A stretch of DNA of 64,000 nucleotides from Streptomyces sp. ASQP_92 (GTDB lineage Bacteria > Actinomycetota > Actinomycetes > Streptomycetales > Streptomycetaceae): assembly GCF_025399895.1 (NCBI RefSeq), contig NZ_JAODUA010000014.1, positions 1-64,000 of the forward strand, given 5' to 3'. Shown here piece by piece: positions 25,183-33,708 of this stretch. A program made the translations under genes and the position numbers. The first letter of the stretch is position 1. The number at the start of each line of letters is the position of its first letter. The notes below the pieces were generated by a model. It was not told where the DNA came from. It ran no database searches and saw only the letters and a program-made list of their open reading frames with translations.

Positions 25183-26688
25183 ATGCCGTACAGCCCGGTC
25201 GTCATCGGCGTGGACAGCTCCACCCAGTCCACCAAGGCCCTGTTCGTCGACGCCGCCGACGGAAGGACCCTCGCCGTCGGCCGCTCCCCGCACCGCGTCG
25301 ACGGCTCGGCCGGGGCCCGCGAGACCGACCCCGAGCAGTGGTGGCAGGCGCTGCGGGAGGCCGTCGCGATGGGACTGAAGGAGTCCGGCGTCCCGGCGTC
25401 CGCCGTCGCCGGGATCGCGGTCGCCGGGCAGCAGCACGGCCTGGTCGCGCTTGGGCCGGACCGGCGTCCGCTGCGCCCGGCCCTGCTGTGGAACGACACC
25501 CGCTCCGCGCCGCAGGCCGCCGCCCTCGTCGCGGCACTCGGCGGCCCGCACGCCTGGACCGACCGCACCGGCTCGGTGCCGGTCGCCGCGGTGACCGCCG
25601 CCAAGTGGCAGTGGCTGCGCGAGAACGAGCCCGCAACGGCCGCCCGGTGCACGGCGGTTCGCCTCCCCCACGACTTCCTCACCGAACGGCTCACCGGCAC
25701 CGCGGTCACCGACCCGGGCGACGCCTCGGGCACCGGCTGGTACTCCACCGCGACGGGCGCGTACGACCCCGACATCCTCCAACTGCTCGGCCTGACAGCG
25801 CAGTTGCTGCCCACCGTGGCGCCGACCGGCGGCACCCGGGTGGGTACCCTCACGGCGGGGGCCGCCGACGCGCTCGGGCTGTCGCCCACCGTCGTCGTGG
25901 CGGCCGGCACCGGCGACAACATGAGCGCGGCCGTCGGCCTCGGACTCGGCGGAGCCGGGCTCCTGGACCATCCCGTCCTCAGCCTCGGCACCTCCGGCAC
26001 GGTCTTCGCCGCGACCCGCACCCGCCCCGCCACCCCCGCGCTCAGCGGGTTCGCCGCGACCGACGGCAGCCATCTCCCGCTGGCCTGCACCCTGAACTGC
26101 ACGCTCGCCGTCGACCGCGTCGCCGCCCTGCTCGGCCTCGACCGCGACGACGCCGAGCCCGGCGGCGAAGCCGTCCTGCTCCCCTATCTGGACGGCGAGC
26201 GCACGCCCGATCTGCCGACCGCGTCGGGGCTGCTCACCGGCCTGCGGCACACCACCACCTCGCGCCAGCTCCTGGGCGCCGCCTACGAGGGCGCCGCCGT
26301 GACCGTACTGCGCGCCCTGGACGAGGTGCTGCGGGCCTGCGGTCTCGATCCGGCCTCGCCCGCCGCCGCCGAGCGGCCGCTGCGCCTGATCGGGGGCGGC
26401 GCCCGGGGCCGCACTTGGGTCGAGACGGTACGGCGCCTGTCCGGGCGGCCCGTCATCCTCCCGGCCGGCACGGAGCTGGTGGCCGTCGGCGCGGCCGCGC
26501 TCGCCGCGTCAGCCGTCTCCGGCACCGATCCGGTCACCCTCGCCCGCGCCTGGGGGGCCGGCGACGACCCCGAACTTCCGCCTGTGGAAAGGGACTTGGC
26601 GACGTGGGAGCGCGTCGGCGCGGTGATCGAGAGCGCGGCACCCGCACTGTTCGGCCGGGGCGAGGTCACGGACCCGGGCGTCGGCTGA
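25183..26688 (+). CDS. xylB: Xylulokinase
   Basis: 501 aa FGGY-family kinase that phosphorylates D-xylulose to xylulose 5-phosphate, feeding the pentose phosphate pathway. The phosphate-1 motif GVDSSTQSTKA opens the N-terminal domain. VAGQQHGLV and LLWNDTRS follow, and the C-terminal FGGY domain has LSLGTSGTV and IGGGARGRTW. ATG 25183 follows AGAGAGGTGTCCGG; an upstream in-frame ATG at 25138 lies too near the operator dyad. Divergent from xylA. Confidence 0.96.
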   Translation: MPYSPVVIGVDSSTQSTKALFVDAADGRTLAVGRSPHRVDGSAGARETDPEQWWQALREAVAMGLKESGVPASAVAGIAVAGQQHGLVALGPDRRPLRPALLWNDTRSAPQAAALVAALGGPHAWTDRTGSVPVAAVTAAKWQWLRENEPATAARCTAVRLPHDFLTERLTGTAVTDPGDASGTGWYSTATGAYDPDILQLLGLTAQLLPTVAPTGGTRVGTLTAGAADALGLSPTVVVAAGTGDNMSAAVGLGLGGAGLLDHPVLSLGTSGTVFAATRTRPATPALSGFAATDGSHLPLACTLNCTLAVDRVAALLGLDRDDAEPGGEAVLLPYLDGERTPDLPTASGLLTGLRHTTTSRQLLGAAYEGAAVTVLRALDEVLRACGLDPASPAAAERPLRLIGGGARGRTWVETVRRLSGRPVILPAGTELVAVGAAALAASAVSGTDPVTLARAWGAGDDPELPPVERDLATWERVGAVIESAAPALFGRGEVTDPGVG

Positions 26689-26919
26689 TCCACTCACCCC
26701 CGGCCATCGTCTCGACAGGTTGTCCGAAACTCGCACCATTACAGAACGTCACAGAGGTGAGTTTCCCAGATCATCAGGGAATGAGGACTACCAGGGGGTT
26801 TGTCGATCGGCCCCGCTTCGCGGCCTCTCCACAGGTCACGGAGAGTGAGAAATTCCGGATGTCGGGCGGTATCCGGGGACCGGGAACGTACCGGCGAACA
26901 AGAGACGGGCAGGCGCGAC

Positions 26920-27306
26920 GTGAGCGCTGACGAATTCCCCTTCTGGCTGCGGACTCGCACCGTGGGCGGCACCATCATCATCGAACTGCACGGCGAGCTG
27001 GACATGCTCGCCCACCGCGAACTCGGCCCGCGCGTCCATGCGTTGGTCCATCCGGCCGCCGCCGATGTCGTCCTGGACCTGCGCGCGGTGACCTTCCTCG
27101 ACGCCGGAGGCATCCGGCTGCTCCTGGCGGTACGCGAACACGTGGCGCAACGCGGCGGCGTCCTGCGGCTGATACGCGGCACACCCCGGGTGTCCCACAT
27201 CCTGAGGATCGTCCGCCTGGACACCTCCTTCACGGTGCTCGACACCCTGCCGCGCGCCCTGGCCGAGGGGCCGGCGGCGGCCGACGACAGAAGAACACCG
27301 ACCTGA
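26920..27306 (+). CDS. STAS-domain anti-sigma factor antagonist-like protein
   Basis: 128 aa, essentially one STAS domain: GGTIIIELHGELDMLAHREL, VVLDLRAVTFLDAGGIRLL and a C-terminal RIVRLDTSFTVLDTL. In SpoIIAA-type proteins the loop Asp-Ser-Ser-Gly carries the phosphorylated Ser; here it reads Asp-Ala-Gly-Gly, so the regulatory Ser is missing. GTG 26920 is preferred (GGGCAGGCG ahead, domain starts at once); the frame is open to 26800. The 231 nt after xylB hold no gene. No cognate kinase is adjacent. Confidence 0.87.
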   Translation: MSADEFPFWLRTRTVGGTIIIELHGELDMLAHRELGPRVHALVHPAAADVVLDLRAVTFLDAGGIRLLLAVREHVAQRGGVLRLIRGTPRVSHILRIVRLDTSFTVLDTLPRALAEGPAAADDRRTPT

Positions 27307-27365
27307 CCAGCGGGCCGCCGGATCCCGCCGGCCCCGCAAGGAGCCGACTCAGCTGGGCGGCCGCA

Positions 27366-28466
27366 CTACTTCTCCTGGAGGGCCCGCACCAGTGCGGCGG
27401 CCAGGTGCGCGCGCCCGGCCATGGCGTCGACCACCACGTACTCGTGGTCGGCATGGGCACCGCCCCCGACGGCGCCGAGGCCGTCGAGCGTCGGCACCCC
27501 GAGGGCCGCAGTGAAGTTGCCGTCGCTGCCGCCGCCGACCGCCACGCCCTCGATGCCGGGAGCCAGCCGCCGGGCGAGCGTGAAGAGCTCGGCCGACGCC
27601 GACTCGGGCATGGGCGGCCGACCGATCCCGCCCTCGACCGTGATCTCGGCCTCGTCGAGATACGGGGTCAGCGCGGCGAAGGCCGCCTCGACCCTGGCCT
27701 GCTCATCCGCCGACTCGACGCGGACATCGACCACGATGCTCGCCCGCGCGGGCACCACGTTGTCGAGGGTCCCCGCGGCGGCGACCGTCGGTGTGACGGT
27801 CGTGCCGACCTCGGGGCGTCCCAGAGCGGCGATGGCGAGCACCTGATGGGCCGCCTCCACCAGGGCGTTGACCCCTGCCGCCGGTTCGAGCCCGGCGTGC
27901 GAGGCGCGGCCCGTGATGGAGACCTGGAACGTCCCGCATCCCTTGCGGCCGGTCTTCAGACCGCCCCCGTCGGCGGCGCCCTCGAAGACCAGCACCGCGC
28001 CACAGGCCAGGGCCCGCTCCTCGATGAGGGCGCGCGAGGCGTGCGAGCCGACCTCTTCGTCGGCGGTCACCAGGATCTCCACGCCCGACAGGTCGTCCAG
28101 GGCCGCCAGTCCGTGCACGGCCTGCACCAGACCGCCCAGCATGTCGAAGACGCCGGGGCCCGTCGCGTGCCCGGCCTCCACCTTGAACGGGCGGCGCTCC
28201 AGGGTGCCGAGCGGGAACACCGTGTCGTGGTGTCCGAGGACGAGGACCCGGGGGTCGCCGCCGCCCGACCAGTGGACGTGCGGGCCGGCCGGGCTGTCGA
28301 CGAGGACGGCGTGCCCGCCGAGCCGGCGCTCGACGACGGCGGCGACGGTCTTGGCCGATGCCGTCAGGGCGTCGCGGTCGCGCGAGGGCGACTCGACCTC
28401 GACGAGTGTCCTGAGGTCCTCGATCATCGCGTCCACGCTCACCGGAACAGCCTTGTGCGTCGTCAT
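27366..28466 (-). CDS. M20-family metallopeptidase (carboxypeptidase G2/glutamate carboxypeptidase type)
   Basis: 366 aa dizinc hydrolase. Ligands and catalytic residues are visible: H79 and D81 in LGHHDTVFP, bridging D108 in GVFDML, general-base E137 and ligand E138 in TADEEVG, E162 in FEGAA, and a C-terminal His in GAHADHEYV. A central dimerisation domain contains RASHAGLEP. No signal peptide is present, so it is probably cytoplasmic. It likely cleaves C-terminal Glu-like residues or N-acyl amino acids. It is convergent with the STAS gene and forms a single unit. Confidence 0.92.
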   Translation of the reverse strand: MTTHKAVPVSVDAMIEDLRTLVEVESPSRDRDALTASAKTVAAVVERRLGGHAVLVDSPAGPHVHWSGGGDPRVLVLGHHDTVFPLGTLERRPFKVEAGHATGPGVFDMLGGLVQAVHGLAALDDLSGVEILVTADEEVGSHASRALIEERALACGAVLVFEGAADGGGLKTGRKGCGTFQVSITGRASHAGLEPAAGVNALVEAAHQVLAIAALGRPEVGTTVTPTVAAAGTLDNVVPARASIVVDVRVESADEQARVEAAFAALTPYLDEAEITVEGGIGRPPMPESASAELFTLARRLAPGIEGVAVGGGSDGNFTAALGVPTLDGLGAVGGGAHADHEYVVVDAMAGRAHLAAALVRALQEK

Positions 28467-28671
28467 GCGGCCAGGTTAGTGGGGCCCCACCGACCCCTCC
28501 CCGGCAGGTTCCGGCCCGCCTCTCCGCGCGTACCCCACCGCCACGGCCGCGTGTCCTGGCACGATCACGACGTACCCCGTCCCGAAAGGACAACAGGGAC
28601 ATGCCGATAGCGGCGCACAGTGGGTACCCGAACCTGTAGACCCCCACGATCACCAGGCAGAGGTGAGTGAT

Positions 28672-29046
28672 GTGACCGCACCCGAGGACCGCACCCCGTC
28701 CGAGAAGCGAGCCACCCAGCAGGGCCGGGAGGCGCTGGTCGGTGTCCGGCCCCGCGGCGATGTCGACCTGGCGCTCAAGTACCTGACCACGCGGTCCGAC
28801 GCCTCGGCCCAGCTCGCCCTGGGGGTGGCCGCCGCCTACCGCTGGGCCCTCGGCCTCGCCGCCCAGGCCCCGGTGACCGGGTCCTCCGCCCGCCACACAC
28901 CGGATCTGCGCCTGCTCACCGCCGAGGTGGACGCGGCGGTCGTCCAGCTGGAGGACCCCACCACCCAGCCGGGCGCCCGGGACTTCACCCGCGGGGTGCA
29001 CGAGGCCCTGGCCTGGGTGTGCGGCTACAGCGACACCAGGATCTGA
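28672..29046 (+). CDS. Conserved hypothetical protein
   Basis: 124 aa, family not recognised. It contains RPRGDVDLALKYLTTRSDASAQLALGVAA-type helical sequence and a C-terminal VHEALAWVCGYSDT. There are no membrane segments or Cys clusters. GTG 28672 follows GCAGAGGTGAGTGAT; an alternative GTG at 28663 overlaps the ribosome site and is less likely. A GGGTAC hexamer at 28622-28627 could be a sigma-B-type -10 but lacks a -35. It is convergent with the AI-2E-family gene after a 31-nt gap. Confidence 0.78.
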   Translation: MTAPEDRTPSEKRATQQGREALVGVRPRGDVDLALKYLTTRSDASAQLALGVAAAYRWALGLAAQAPVTGSSARHTPDLRLLTAEVDAAVVQLEDPTTQPGARDFTRGVHEALAWVCGYSDTRI

Positions 29047-29077
29047 GGGCCGCCGGGCCGCGCACCCGCGCCACGGT

Positions 29078-30208
29078 TCAGGACGTATCGGTGCGCGAGA
29101 AGACGTGCTCGTCGAGGATCAGACCGATCGCGACGGCGGCCGGGATGGCGACCAGCGCCCCGACGATGCCGAGCAGCGCCCCGCCGAGCAGGACGCCCAC
29201 GACCGTCACCAGGGGATGGACGTCCACGGCGAACTTCATCACGCGCGGCACGATCAGATAGTCCTCGGCGATCCGGAAGGCGACGTAGAAGCCCGCGGTC
29301 GCCAGGGCCACGGGCAGGGACACCGAGAGGGCCACCAGGCTCACGACCAGCCCGCCGATCGTCGTGCCGACGATGGGGATCAGGTCCATCAGGGCGATGA
29401 ACACCCCGAGGGCCGCGGGGTAGGGGACATCGGTGGCGATGCACCAGATGAAGGTGGCCAGGCCCGCGATCACCGAGGTGAGGACGTTGCCGAGCATGTA
29501 GCGGCCCACCCGATTGAGGATCTCGTCCGTGACGTCACGGGCGTGCGGGCGCTTGCTGGCCGCGACGAAGCGCAGGCAGAAGGTCTTCAGCGAGGGCAGG
29601 AAGGCCATCACATAGATCGTCACGACGATGACGACGGCGGCCGAGGTCACCGCGCCCACCACCACCCGCCCGGCCCCGAGCAGTCCACCGGCGACACCTG
29701 CCGCCCCGCCGCCCGAGAACTGCTCCTTGACCTTCTCCAGGACGTGGTAACGGTCCTCGAACCTGCCGAGCGCCGAGTCGTGGTTCCGCAACTCCTTCAG
29801 CCAGCCGGGCACCGCCTTGATCAGTGCGTCGACCTCGTCCGTGACCGGTGGAACGACCAGCGCGAGGAACCCCGCGAAGCACGCGAGGAGCACGACCAGG
29901 ACCACGAGGACCGACCAGCCGCGGCGGACCCGGTGCCGGGTGAGCCAGGCGACGACCGGTTCGAGGGCGATCGCGATGAACGCGGCCAGGAGCAGCAGGG
30001 TGAGGAGGTTGCCCACCTCCAGGACGGTCTGGACGGTCAGCCAGGCCAGGGTCGCGCCGAGGCCGAGCCCGAAGCCGACAGCGACCCAGGATCTGCCGCC
30101 GGCCACGCCGCGGGCGCCGGGCGTGCGTCTGCCCTTCGCCGCGGGCTCGACGGAGGAGATACGGGCGGGCTCGGGGCCGCCCTCGCCGTCAGGCCGGGAG
30201 GACGTCAT
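29078..30208 (-). CDS. AI-2E family (PerM/UPF0118) membrane transporter
   Basis: 376 aa. About seven to eight hydrophobic segments are visible (for example VAVGFGLGLGATLAWLTVQ, LLTLLLLAAFIAIALEPVVA, VLVVLVVLLACFAGFLALVV and VTVVGVLLGGALLGIVGALV). The family signature region DLIPIVGTTIGGLV is present. A 100-residue extracytoplasmic stretch lies between the third and fourth segments. Family members export autoinducer-2 in E. coli (TqsA) or act as Na+/H+ antiporters, so the substrate here is open. ATG 30208 has no clear ribosome site; the start is moderately certain. Confidence 0.88.
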   Translation of the reverse strand: MTSSRPDGEGGPEPARISSVEPAAKGRRTPGARGVAGGRSWVAVGFGLGLGATLAWLTVQTVLEVGNLLTLLLLAAFIAIALEPVVAWLTRHRVRRGWSVLVVLVVLLACFAGFLALVVPPVTDEVDALIKAVPGWLKELRNHDSALGRFEDRYHVLEKVKEQFSGGGAAGVAGGLLGAGRVVVGAVTSAAVVIVVTIYVMAFLPSLKTFCLRFVAASKRPHARDVTDEILNRVGRYMLGNVLTSVIAGLATFIWCIATDVPYPAALGVFIALMDLIPIVGTTIGGLVVSLVALSVSLPVALATAGFYVAFRIAEDYLIVPRVMKFAVDVHPLVTVVGVLLGGALLGIVGALVAIPAAVAIGLILDEHVFSRTDTS

Positions 30209-30561
30209 CACGGCCCCCGGTCCGTAGCGGCGCGGATGAGGCGCAGGCGAGCGAACGATGCATCCTGCCAGTACCTCTCTTCGAGGCCGGGACGGAATCC
30301 GCCCACGGGGTGGCCGCCCCGTGCGGCACGGCGGCAACGAGCGCCGGAACCGGCCTCTTCCAGCTCCGACCCGAGCCAGGTATCCCGGCCCGGGCCTTGT
30401 ATGCCGGTGCGTGCAGCCGCCATCCGGATGAGGAGTCGTTGGCCCGGCACATGACGGGTACTGGTTGGCCGCGCGGGGACCTGCCCCCCCGGGGTGCTCC
30501 CCCGCGGCGTCGGCAGCGCGCCTCCGGAGTCTCAACTCCCTTGGCCCGCAAGCCTTTGCCC
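30209..30561. other. Gene-free stretch upstream of the AI-2E-family gene
   Basis: 353 nt between two minus-strand genes. Open frames here are low-complexity Arg/Pro/Gly shadows. It should carry the promoter of the transporter gene; I see no clear motif. Confidence 0.4.
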
Positions 30562-30744
30562 TCACATGGGGTCGATGCCGCCGCTTTCGCCCGTCATCCT
30601 GCTCTGCTCCTGGAGACGACGGGCCTTCTCCTTCAAACGCTGGCGCTCCGCCGGGTCCTCGGCGCGCTCCGCCGCCTGCTCCAGCTGCTCCGCCTTCTGC
30701 CGCATCTGCTGGACCCGGGCACCGAACTCGTCTGCGACGCTCAT
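30562..30744 (-). CDS. DUF6381-like small coiled-coil protein
   Basis: 60 aa, highly charged and helical (FGARVQQMRQKAEQLEQAAE, then EDPAERQRLKEKARRLQ), with heptad-like spacing. It matches the small Streptomyces DUF6381 family as I know it. ATG 30744 is preceded by CCAGGAGTGATC. Role unknown; it sits in a group of three small basic or membrane proteins often seen near stress genes. Confidence 0.78.
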   Translation of the reverse strand: MSVADEFGARVQQMRQKAEQLEQAAERAEDPAERQRLKEKARRLQEQSRMTGESGGIDPM

Positions 30745-30928
30745 GATCACTCCTGGGAAATCGGGGGATGGATCGGGGGATACAGATGCCTCCAGAAGAA
30801 CAGCGGTCCGCCACCCTCGCATCCCGGATCGTCACACGGTGTCATCGCGCGGGGCGGCCCGGGCCCAAGCGTCCGAAGTCGTACGAGACCGTGTGTCAGG
30901 TCCGCCGCGCAGGGGGTAGGCGCACGTC

Positions 30929-31159
30929 ATGACCAGTTTCGCTGCTTCGCAGACCCTCGCTGCGGCCTCCACGTCCTGGCTGTTCACGGGCGTGGGCGTC
31001 GTCATCGTCGCCGTACTGATCGGGGCCTTCTGGTTCGGGAGCCGCCGCGCCACCCGTAAGCCGATGCCTCCGCAGGAGCCGCAGCCCCGGGCGAATTCCT
31101 GGCAGCCGCCCGAGGCGTCCCAGGGTTCGGACCGCACCGACCCGGACCACCGCGTATAG
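30929..31159 (+). CDS. Small single-pass membrane protein, DUF6479-like
   Basis: 76 aa. One N-terminal membrane helix (TGVGVVIVAVLIGAFWFGSR) is followed by a basic then Pro/Gln-rich cytoplasmic tail. The layout matches the DUF6479 group in Streptomyces. ATG 30929. No function is known. Confidence 0.7.
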   Translation: MTSFAASQTLAAASTSWLFTGVGVVIVAVLIGAFWFGSRRATRKPMPPQEPQPRANSWQPPEASQGSDRTDPDHRV

Positions 31160-31320
31160 CGGCCCCTCCCCCGCCCGGCGGTCCTGATGTCGCGGTCCGT
31201 GACGTGCGGGAGTCAACTGACGGATGGGCCACGGCCCACGCGCGAGGCGGCGCCCAGCCGTACTCGCCCGGTCCGCGCCGAACCGGACGGGCCGGGACAC
31301 CGAAGACGAGGAGAGACACC

Positions 31321-31647
31321 ATGCCGGCAGGTTCGAGCCCCAAGCGGGAGCGCCAGTACGAGCACATCAAGGAGAGCGCCGAGGACCGCGGCGCCTCGGC
31401 CAAGCGCGCCAAGGAGATCGCCGCGCGGACGGTCAACAAGGAACGCGCCCGCTCCGGCGAGTCCAAGACCGCGAGCAAGACCTCGACGCGGGACAAGAAG
31501 TCGGCGTACGAGCGCGGCGGCGAGCGTTCCCACAGCGGTTCGCAGGGGCCGACGAAGGACCAGCTCTACGAGGAGGCCAAGAAGCGCAACATCGACGGCC
31601 GCTCGACGATGAACAAGCAGGAACTGCGCAAGGCCCTGGGGCGCTGA
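31321..31647 (+). CDS. Small basic protein with Rho-N/SAP-like C-terminus
   Basis: 108 aa. A Lys/Arg/Glu-rich helical body (KRERQYEHIKESAEDRG, AKRAKEIAARTVNKER) ends with TKDQLYEEAKKRNIDGRS and MNKQELRKAL, which fits a Rho termination factor N-terminal (SAP-like) helix-extended-loop fold. It is often annotated as a plasmid-stabilisation protein in Streptomyces. Nucleic-acid binding is probable but inferred. ATG 31321 follows GAGGAGAGACACC. It is convergent with the amidotransferase, 7 nt apart. Confidence 0.85.
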   Translation: MPAGSSPKRERQYEHIKESAEDRGASAKRAKEIAARTVNKERARSGESKTASKTSTRDKKSAYERGGERSHSGSQGPTKDQLYEEAKKRNIDGRSTMNKQELRKALGR

Positions 31648-31654
31648 GGGGACC

Positions 31655-32527
31655 TCAGCCGCCCGCGGTCTGCGAGTGGGCCGCGCGGCCGGAGAGGTCG
31701 CTGAGCCGGAGCGGGTCGACCGGCGGGTCCGCGAGGACCACGCGCCGGTCGGCCCGGCCGCCGGTCGTGACGTGGAGCAGTTCCCCGGGCTCCATCAGGC
31801 GCCAGTCGGGGTGCTCGTCCATGGGCTCGCTGGCGACGACGGTCGCCGGGGCGTCGGCGAGGTCTCCGGAGTGGACGCGCATCCGGCCGCCGCTTCCGCT
31901 GTGGTCCAGATGGCGGGCGCCGTGCGGGCCGCCGGGCTCACGCTCCAGCACGTACAGCTCGTGCGTGTCGGGGTAGCGCAGGGCCCACAGCTCGTCAGGG
32001 GTGGTGAGCACGAAGTTGAGGGCGTAGACGGGCAGATGACCGGCGATCCAGCGCGTCGCGCGCTCGATGCCCGCCCCGATGTCTCCTCGTGCGTCCCGGA
32101 TCTCGCGGGTGATCAGCGCGAACACCCGCTCGGTGTCCGTCTCCCCCGCCACCAGGGCCAGATCCGGCCCCAAGTGGGCTTCCAGGGCGGGCAGTCCCTC
32201 CACGACCCCGTTGTGCGCGAACAGCCGCCCGTCCTGCTGGAACGGGTGGGTGTTGGGAGCGGTGAGGCTGCCGGTCGAGGCGAGCCGGATGTGCGCGAGG
32301 AAGGTGGCCGAGCAGACCCGGCGGGCTTCGCGCGCGAAGTCGCGGTCGGCGTAGGCGGCATCGGGAGCCTTGCGGACCTGGGGCGTGCCGTCCGGGTCGA
32401 AGTAGCCGAGGCCGGTGCCGTCCGGGTCGCGGTGGCTCTGCGCCGCGAGGCTGTCGGGGGCGTCGAGCAGCCAGAAGGTGGCGTGGCTGCGGCGCGGGGC
32501 GCTGCTCAGTCCGAACAGACGGCACAT
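31655..32527 (-). CDS. Class II glutamine amidotransferase domain protein
   Basis: 290 aa. The start is fixed by chemistry: ATG 32527 puts Cys at residue 2 (MCRLFGLSS), the N-terminal nucleophile of class II amidotransferases, and GGAGGTGGCAAGG precedes it. Further motifs are AHIRLASTG, THPFQQDGRLFAHNG and ASEPMDEHPDW. It is a stand-alone glutaminase domain of the YafJ/EgtC type, not fused to a synthase. EgtC hydrolyses a gamma-glutamyl bond in ergothioneine synthesis, but no egtABDE genes are near, so the substrate is unknown. Confidence 0.9.
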   Translation of the reverse strand: MCRLFGLSSAPRRSHATFWLLDAPDSLAAQSHRDPDGTGLGYFDPDGTPQVRKAPDAAYADRDFAREARRVCSATFLAHIRLASTGSLTAPNTHPFQQDGRLFAHNGVVEGLPALEAHLGPDLALVAGETDTERVFALITREIRDARGDIGAGIERATRWIAGHLPVYALNFVLTTPDELWALRYPDTHELYVLEREPGGPHGARHLDHSGSGGRMRVHSGDLADAPATVVASEPMDEHPDWRLMEPGELLHVTTGGRADRRVVLADPPVDPLRLSDLSGRAAHSQTAGG

Positions 32528-32614
32528 CCTTGCCACCTCCATGCTGCGGCATCGGCCATGACCCGGCCCGGGCATCGTGCCGCGTCGCGGGTGCGAGCGC
32601 AACGCGGCTGAGGG

Positions 32615-33466
32615 CTATCCCCGCGTGTTGAGGGTGAAGGTGGCGCCGTCGGGGTCGCTCAGGCGGACCCAGGGTCCGGTGGGCGAGACGCCGTCGGCCA
32701 GCACGGTGGCGCCGTGCGCCCGCGCCTTCTCGGCGTCGGCGTGCGGGTCCGCGACGGTGAAGTGGGTGTGCCAGTGCGGCCGCAGACTCGGGTCGGGGGC
32801 GGCCTCCACCGCGCCCGAGGTGAGCCGGGCGACGACATGTCCGGCGTGGCGCAGGACGACCTCGTCGTGTTCGTAGCGCACATCGCAGCAGCCGGGCCGG
32901 TCGCACGCCCAGTCCAGGACCTCCCCGTAGAAGATCGCCGCGTCGAACGCGTCGCGGGTCTGCAACCGGGTCCACACCGGCGCGGTGTCCCGCCACTGTT
33001 CCCACTCGGGAACCAAAGGGCCCTGCCACAGGCCGAACACGGCGCCGTCCCGGTCGGCGGCCAGCGCCCCGCGCCCGGTGTGCAGCGCGACCGGGCCCAC
33101 CGCCACCGTGCCGCCGCGCTCCCGGATGCGGCTCGCGGTGACGTCCGCGTCCTCCACCGCGAAGTACGGGGTCCACGCCACCGCCACCTGAAGTGCCGGG
33201 GCCAGCGCGCCGATTCCGGCGATCGGCACCCCGTCCGCGAGCGCGATCCGGAACTGTTCGCCCAGCGCCCCCGACCGGAACGTCCACCCCAGCACGGCAC
33301 CGTAGAAGTCCTGCGTGGCGCGCAGGTCCCGGGCCATCAGGCTCACCCAGCACGGCGCCCCGAACACCGGTGCTCCGGAGCCGAGTCGGGCGGTGGAGTT
33401 CGTCGTGGGGGGCGTCAAGAAGGGCCTCGTTCCAGGAGGGGGCGACAGATACGGGTCGTGGACCAT
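32615..33466 (-). CDS. VOC (glyoxalase/bleomycin-resistance fold) protein, two modules
   Basis: 283 aa. Two VOC modules: about 33-150 (APCWVSLMARDLRATQDFYG ... GAVFGLWQ) and about 160-283 (WTRLQTRDAFDAAIFYGEVL ... DPDGATFTLN). Each gives the beta-alpha-beta-beta-beta repeat, so one chain can form a full ligand pocket. Reported roles range from antibiotic binding to hydroxylase-like activity; none can be assigned. The first 30 residues are outside the fold and the ATG at 33466 lacks a strong ribosome site, so the start is uncertain. Confidence 0.85.
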   Translation of the reverse strand: MVHDPYLSPPPGTRPFLTPPTTNSTARLGSGAPVFGAPCWVSLMARDLRATQDFYGAVLGWTFRSGALGEQFRIALADGVPIAGIGALAPALQVAVAWTPYFAVEDADVTASRIRERGGTVAVGPVALHTGRGALAADRDGAVFGLWQGPLVPEWEQWRDTAPVWTRLQTRDAFDAAIFYGEVLDWACDRPGCCDVRYEHDEVVLRHAGHVVARLTSGAVEAAPDPSLRPHWHTHFTVADPHADAEKARAHGATVLADGVSPTGPWVRLSDPDGATFTLNTRG

Positions 33467-33618
33467 CCACTATCCCGCCGGCGGGCCGTCGCTGCCTCTC
33501 GGCGGGACGGCGGCGCGCGGCGCGGGGTCGATCGCCCCCAACCCACCGTGGCGCCCGGGGCGGGGGTGCTTCGTGTTGCGGATGCGGCCGTACGGGTCAT
33601 GCTGGAGGAATCCGCGCT

Positions 33619-33708
33619 GTGCTCACCTGGCTACTTTTAGTAGCCCTTGCGTGGTTTGCGGACGCGGGAGTGGCCGGCGAGCCGCTCCCGCCGACAAGGG
33701 AGCCGTAA
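33619..33708 (+). CDS. Possible 29-aa hydrophobic leader ORF containing a TTA codon
   Basis: GTG 33619 is preceded by GGAGG at 33604-33608. The ORF encodes VLTWLLLVALAWFADAGVAG followed by nine more residues and ends with TAA directly abutting the GTG start of the anti-sigma-like ATPase. It includes CTA CTT TTA GTA codons, with the rare Leu codon TTA at 33637-33639. TTA needs bldA tRNA in Streptomyces. The same bases form a short dyad, CTACT-TTT-AGTAG (33631-33643), so the segment could instead be an operator or promoter element. Translation is not proven. Confidence 0.35.
   Translation: MLTWLLLVALAWFADAGVAGEPLPPTREP

Noticed and set aside
26800..26919. N-terminal extension of the STAS protein
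   Set aside because: The frame is open but the added residues are Arg-rich without a fold, and a better start with ribosome site exists at 26920.
28622..28627. Sigma-B-type promoter for the hypothetical gene at 28672
   Set aside because: GGGTAC alone, with no -35 match, is too weak.
31655..32527. EgtC of ergothioneine synthesis
   Set aside because: The Cys2 nucleophile and fold agree, but no other egt gene is in the neighbourhood.
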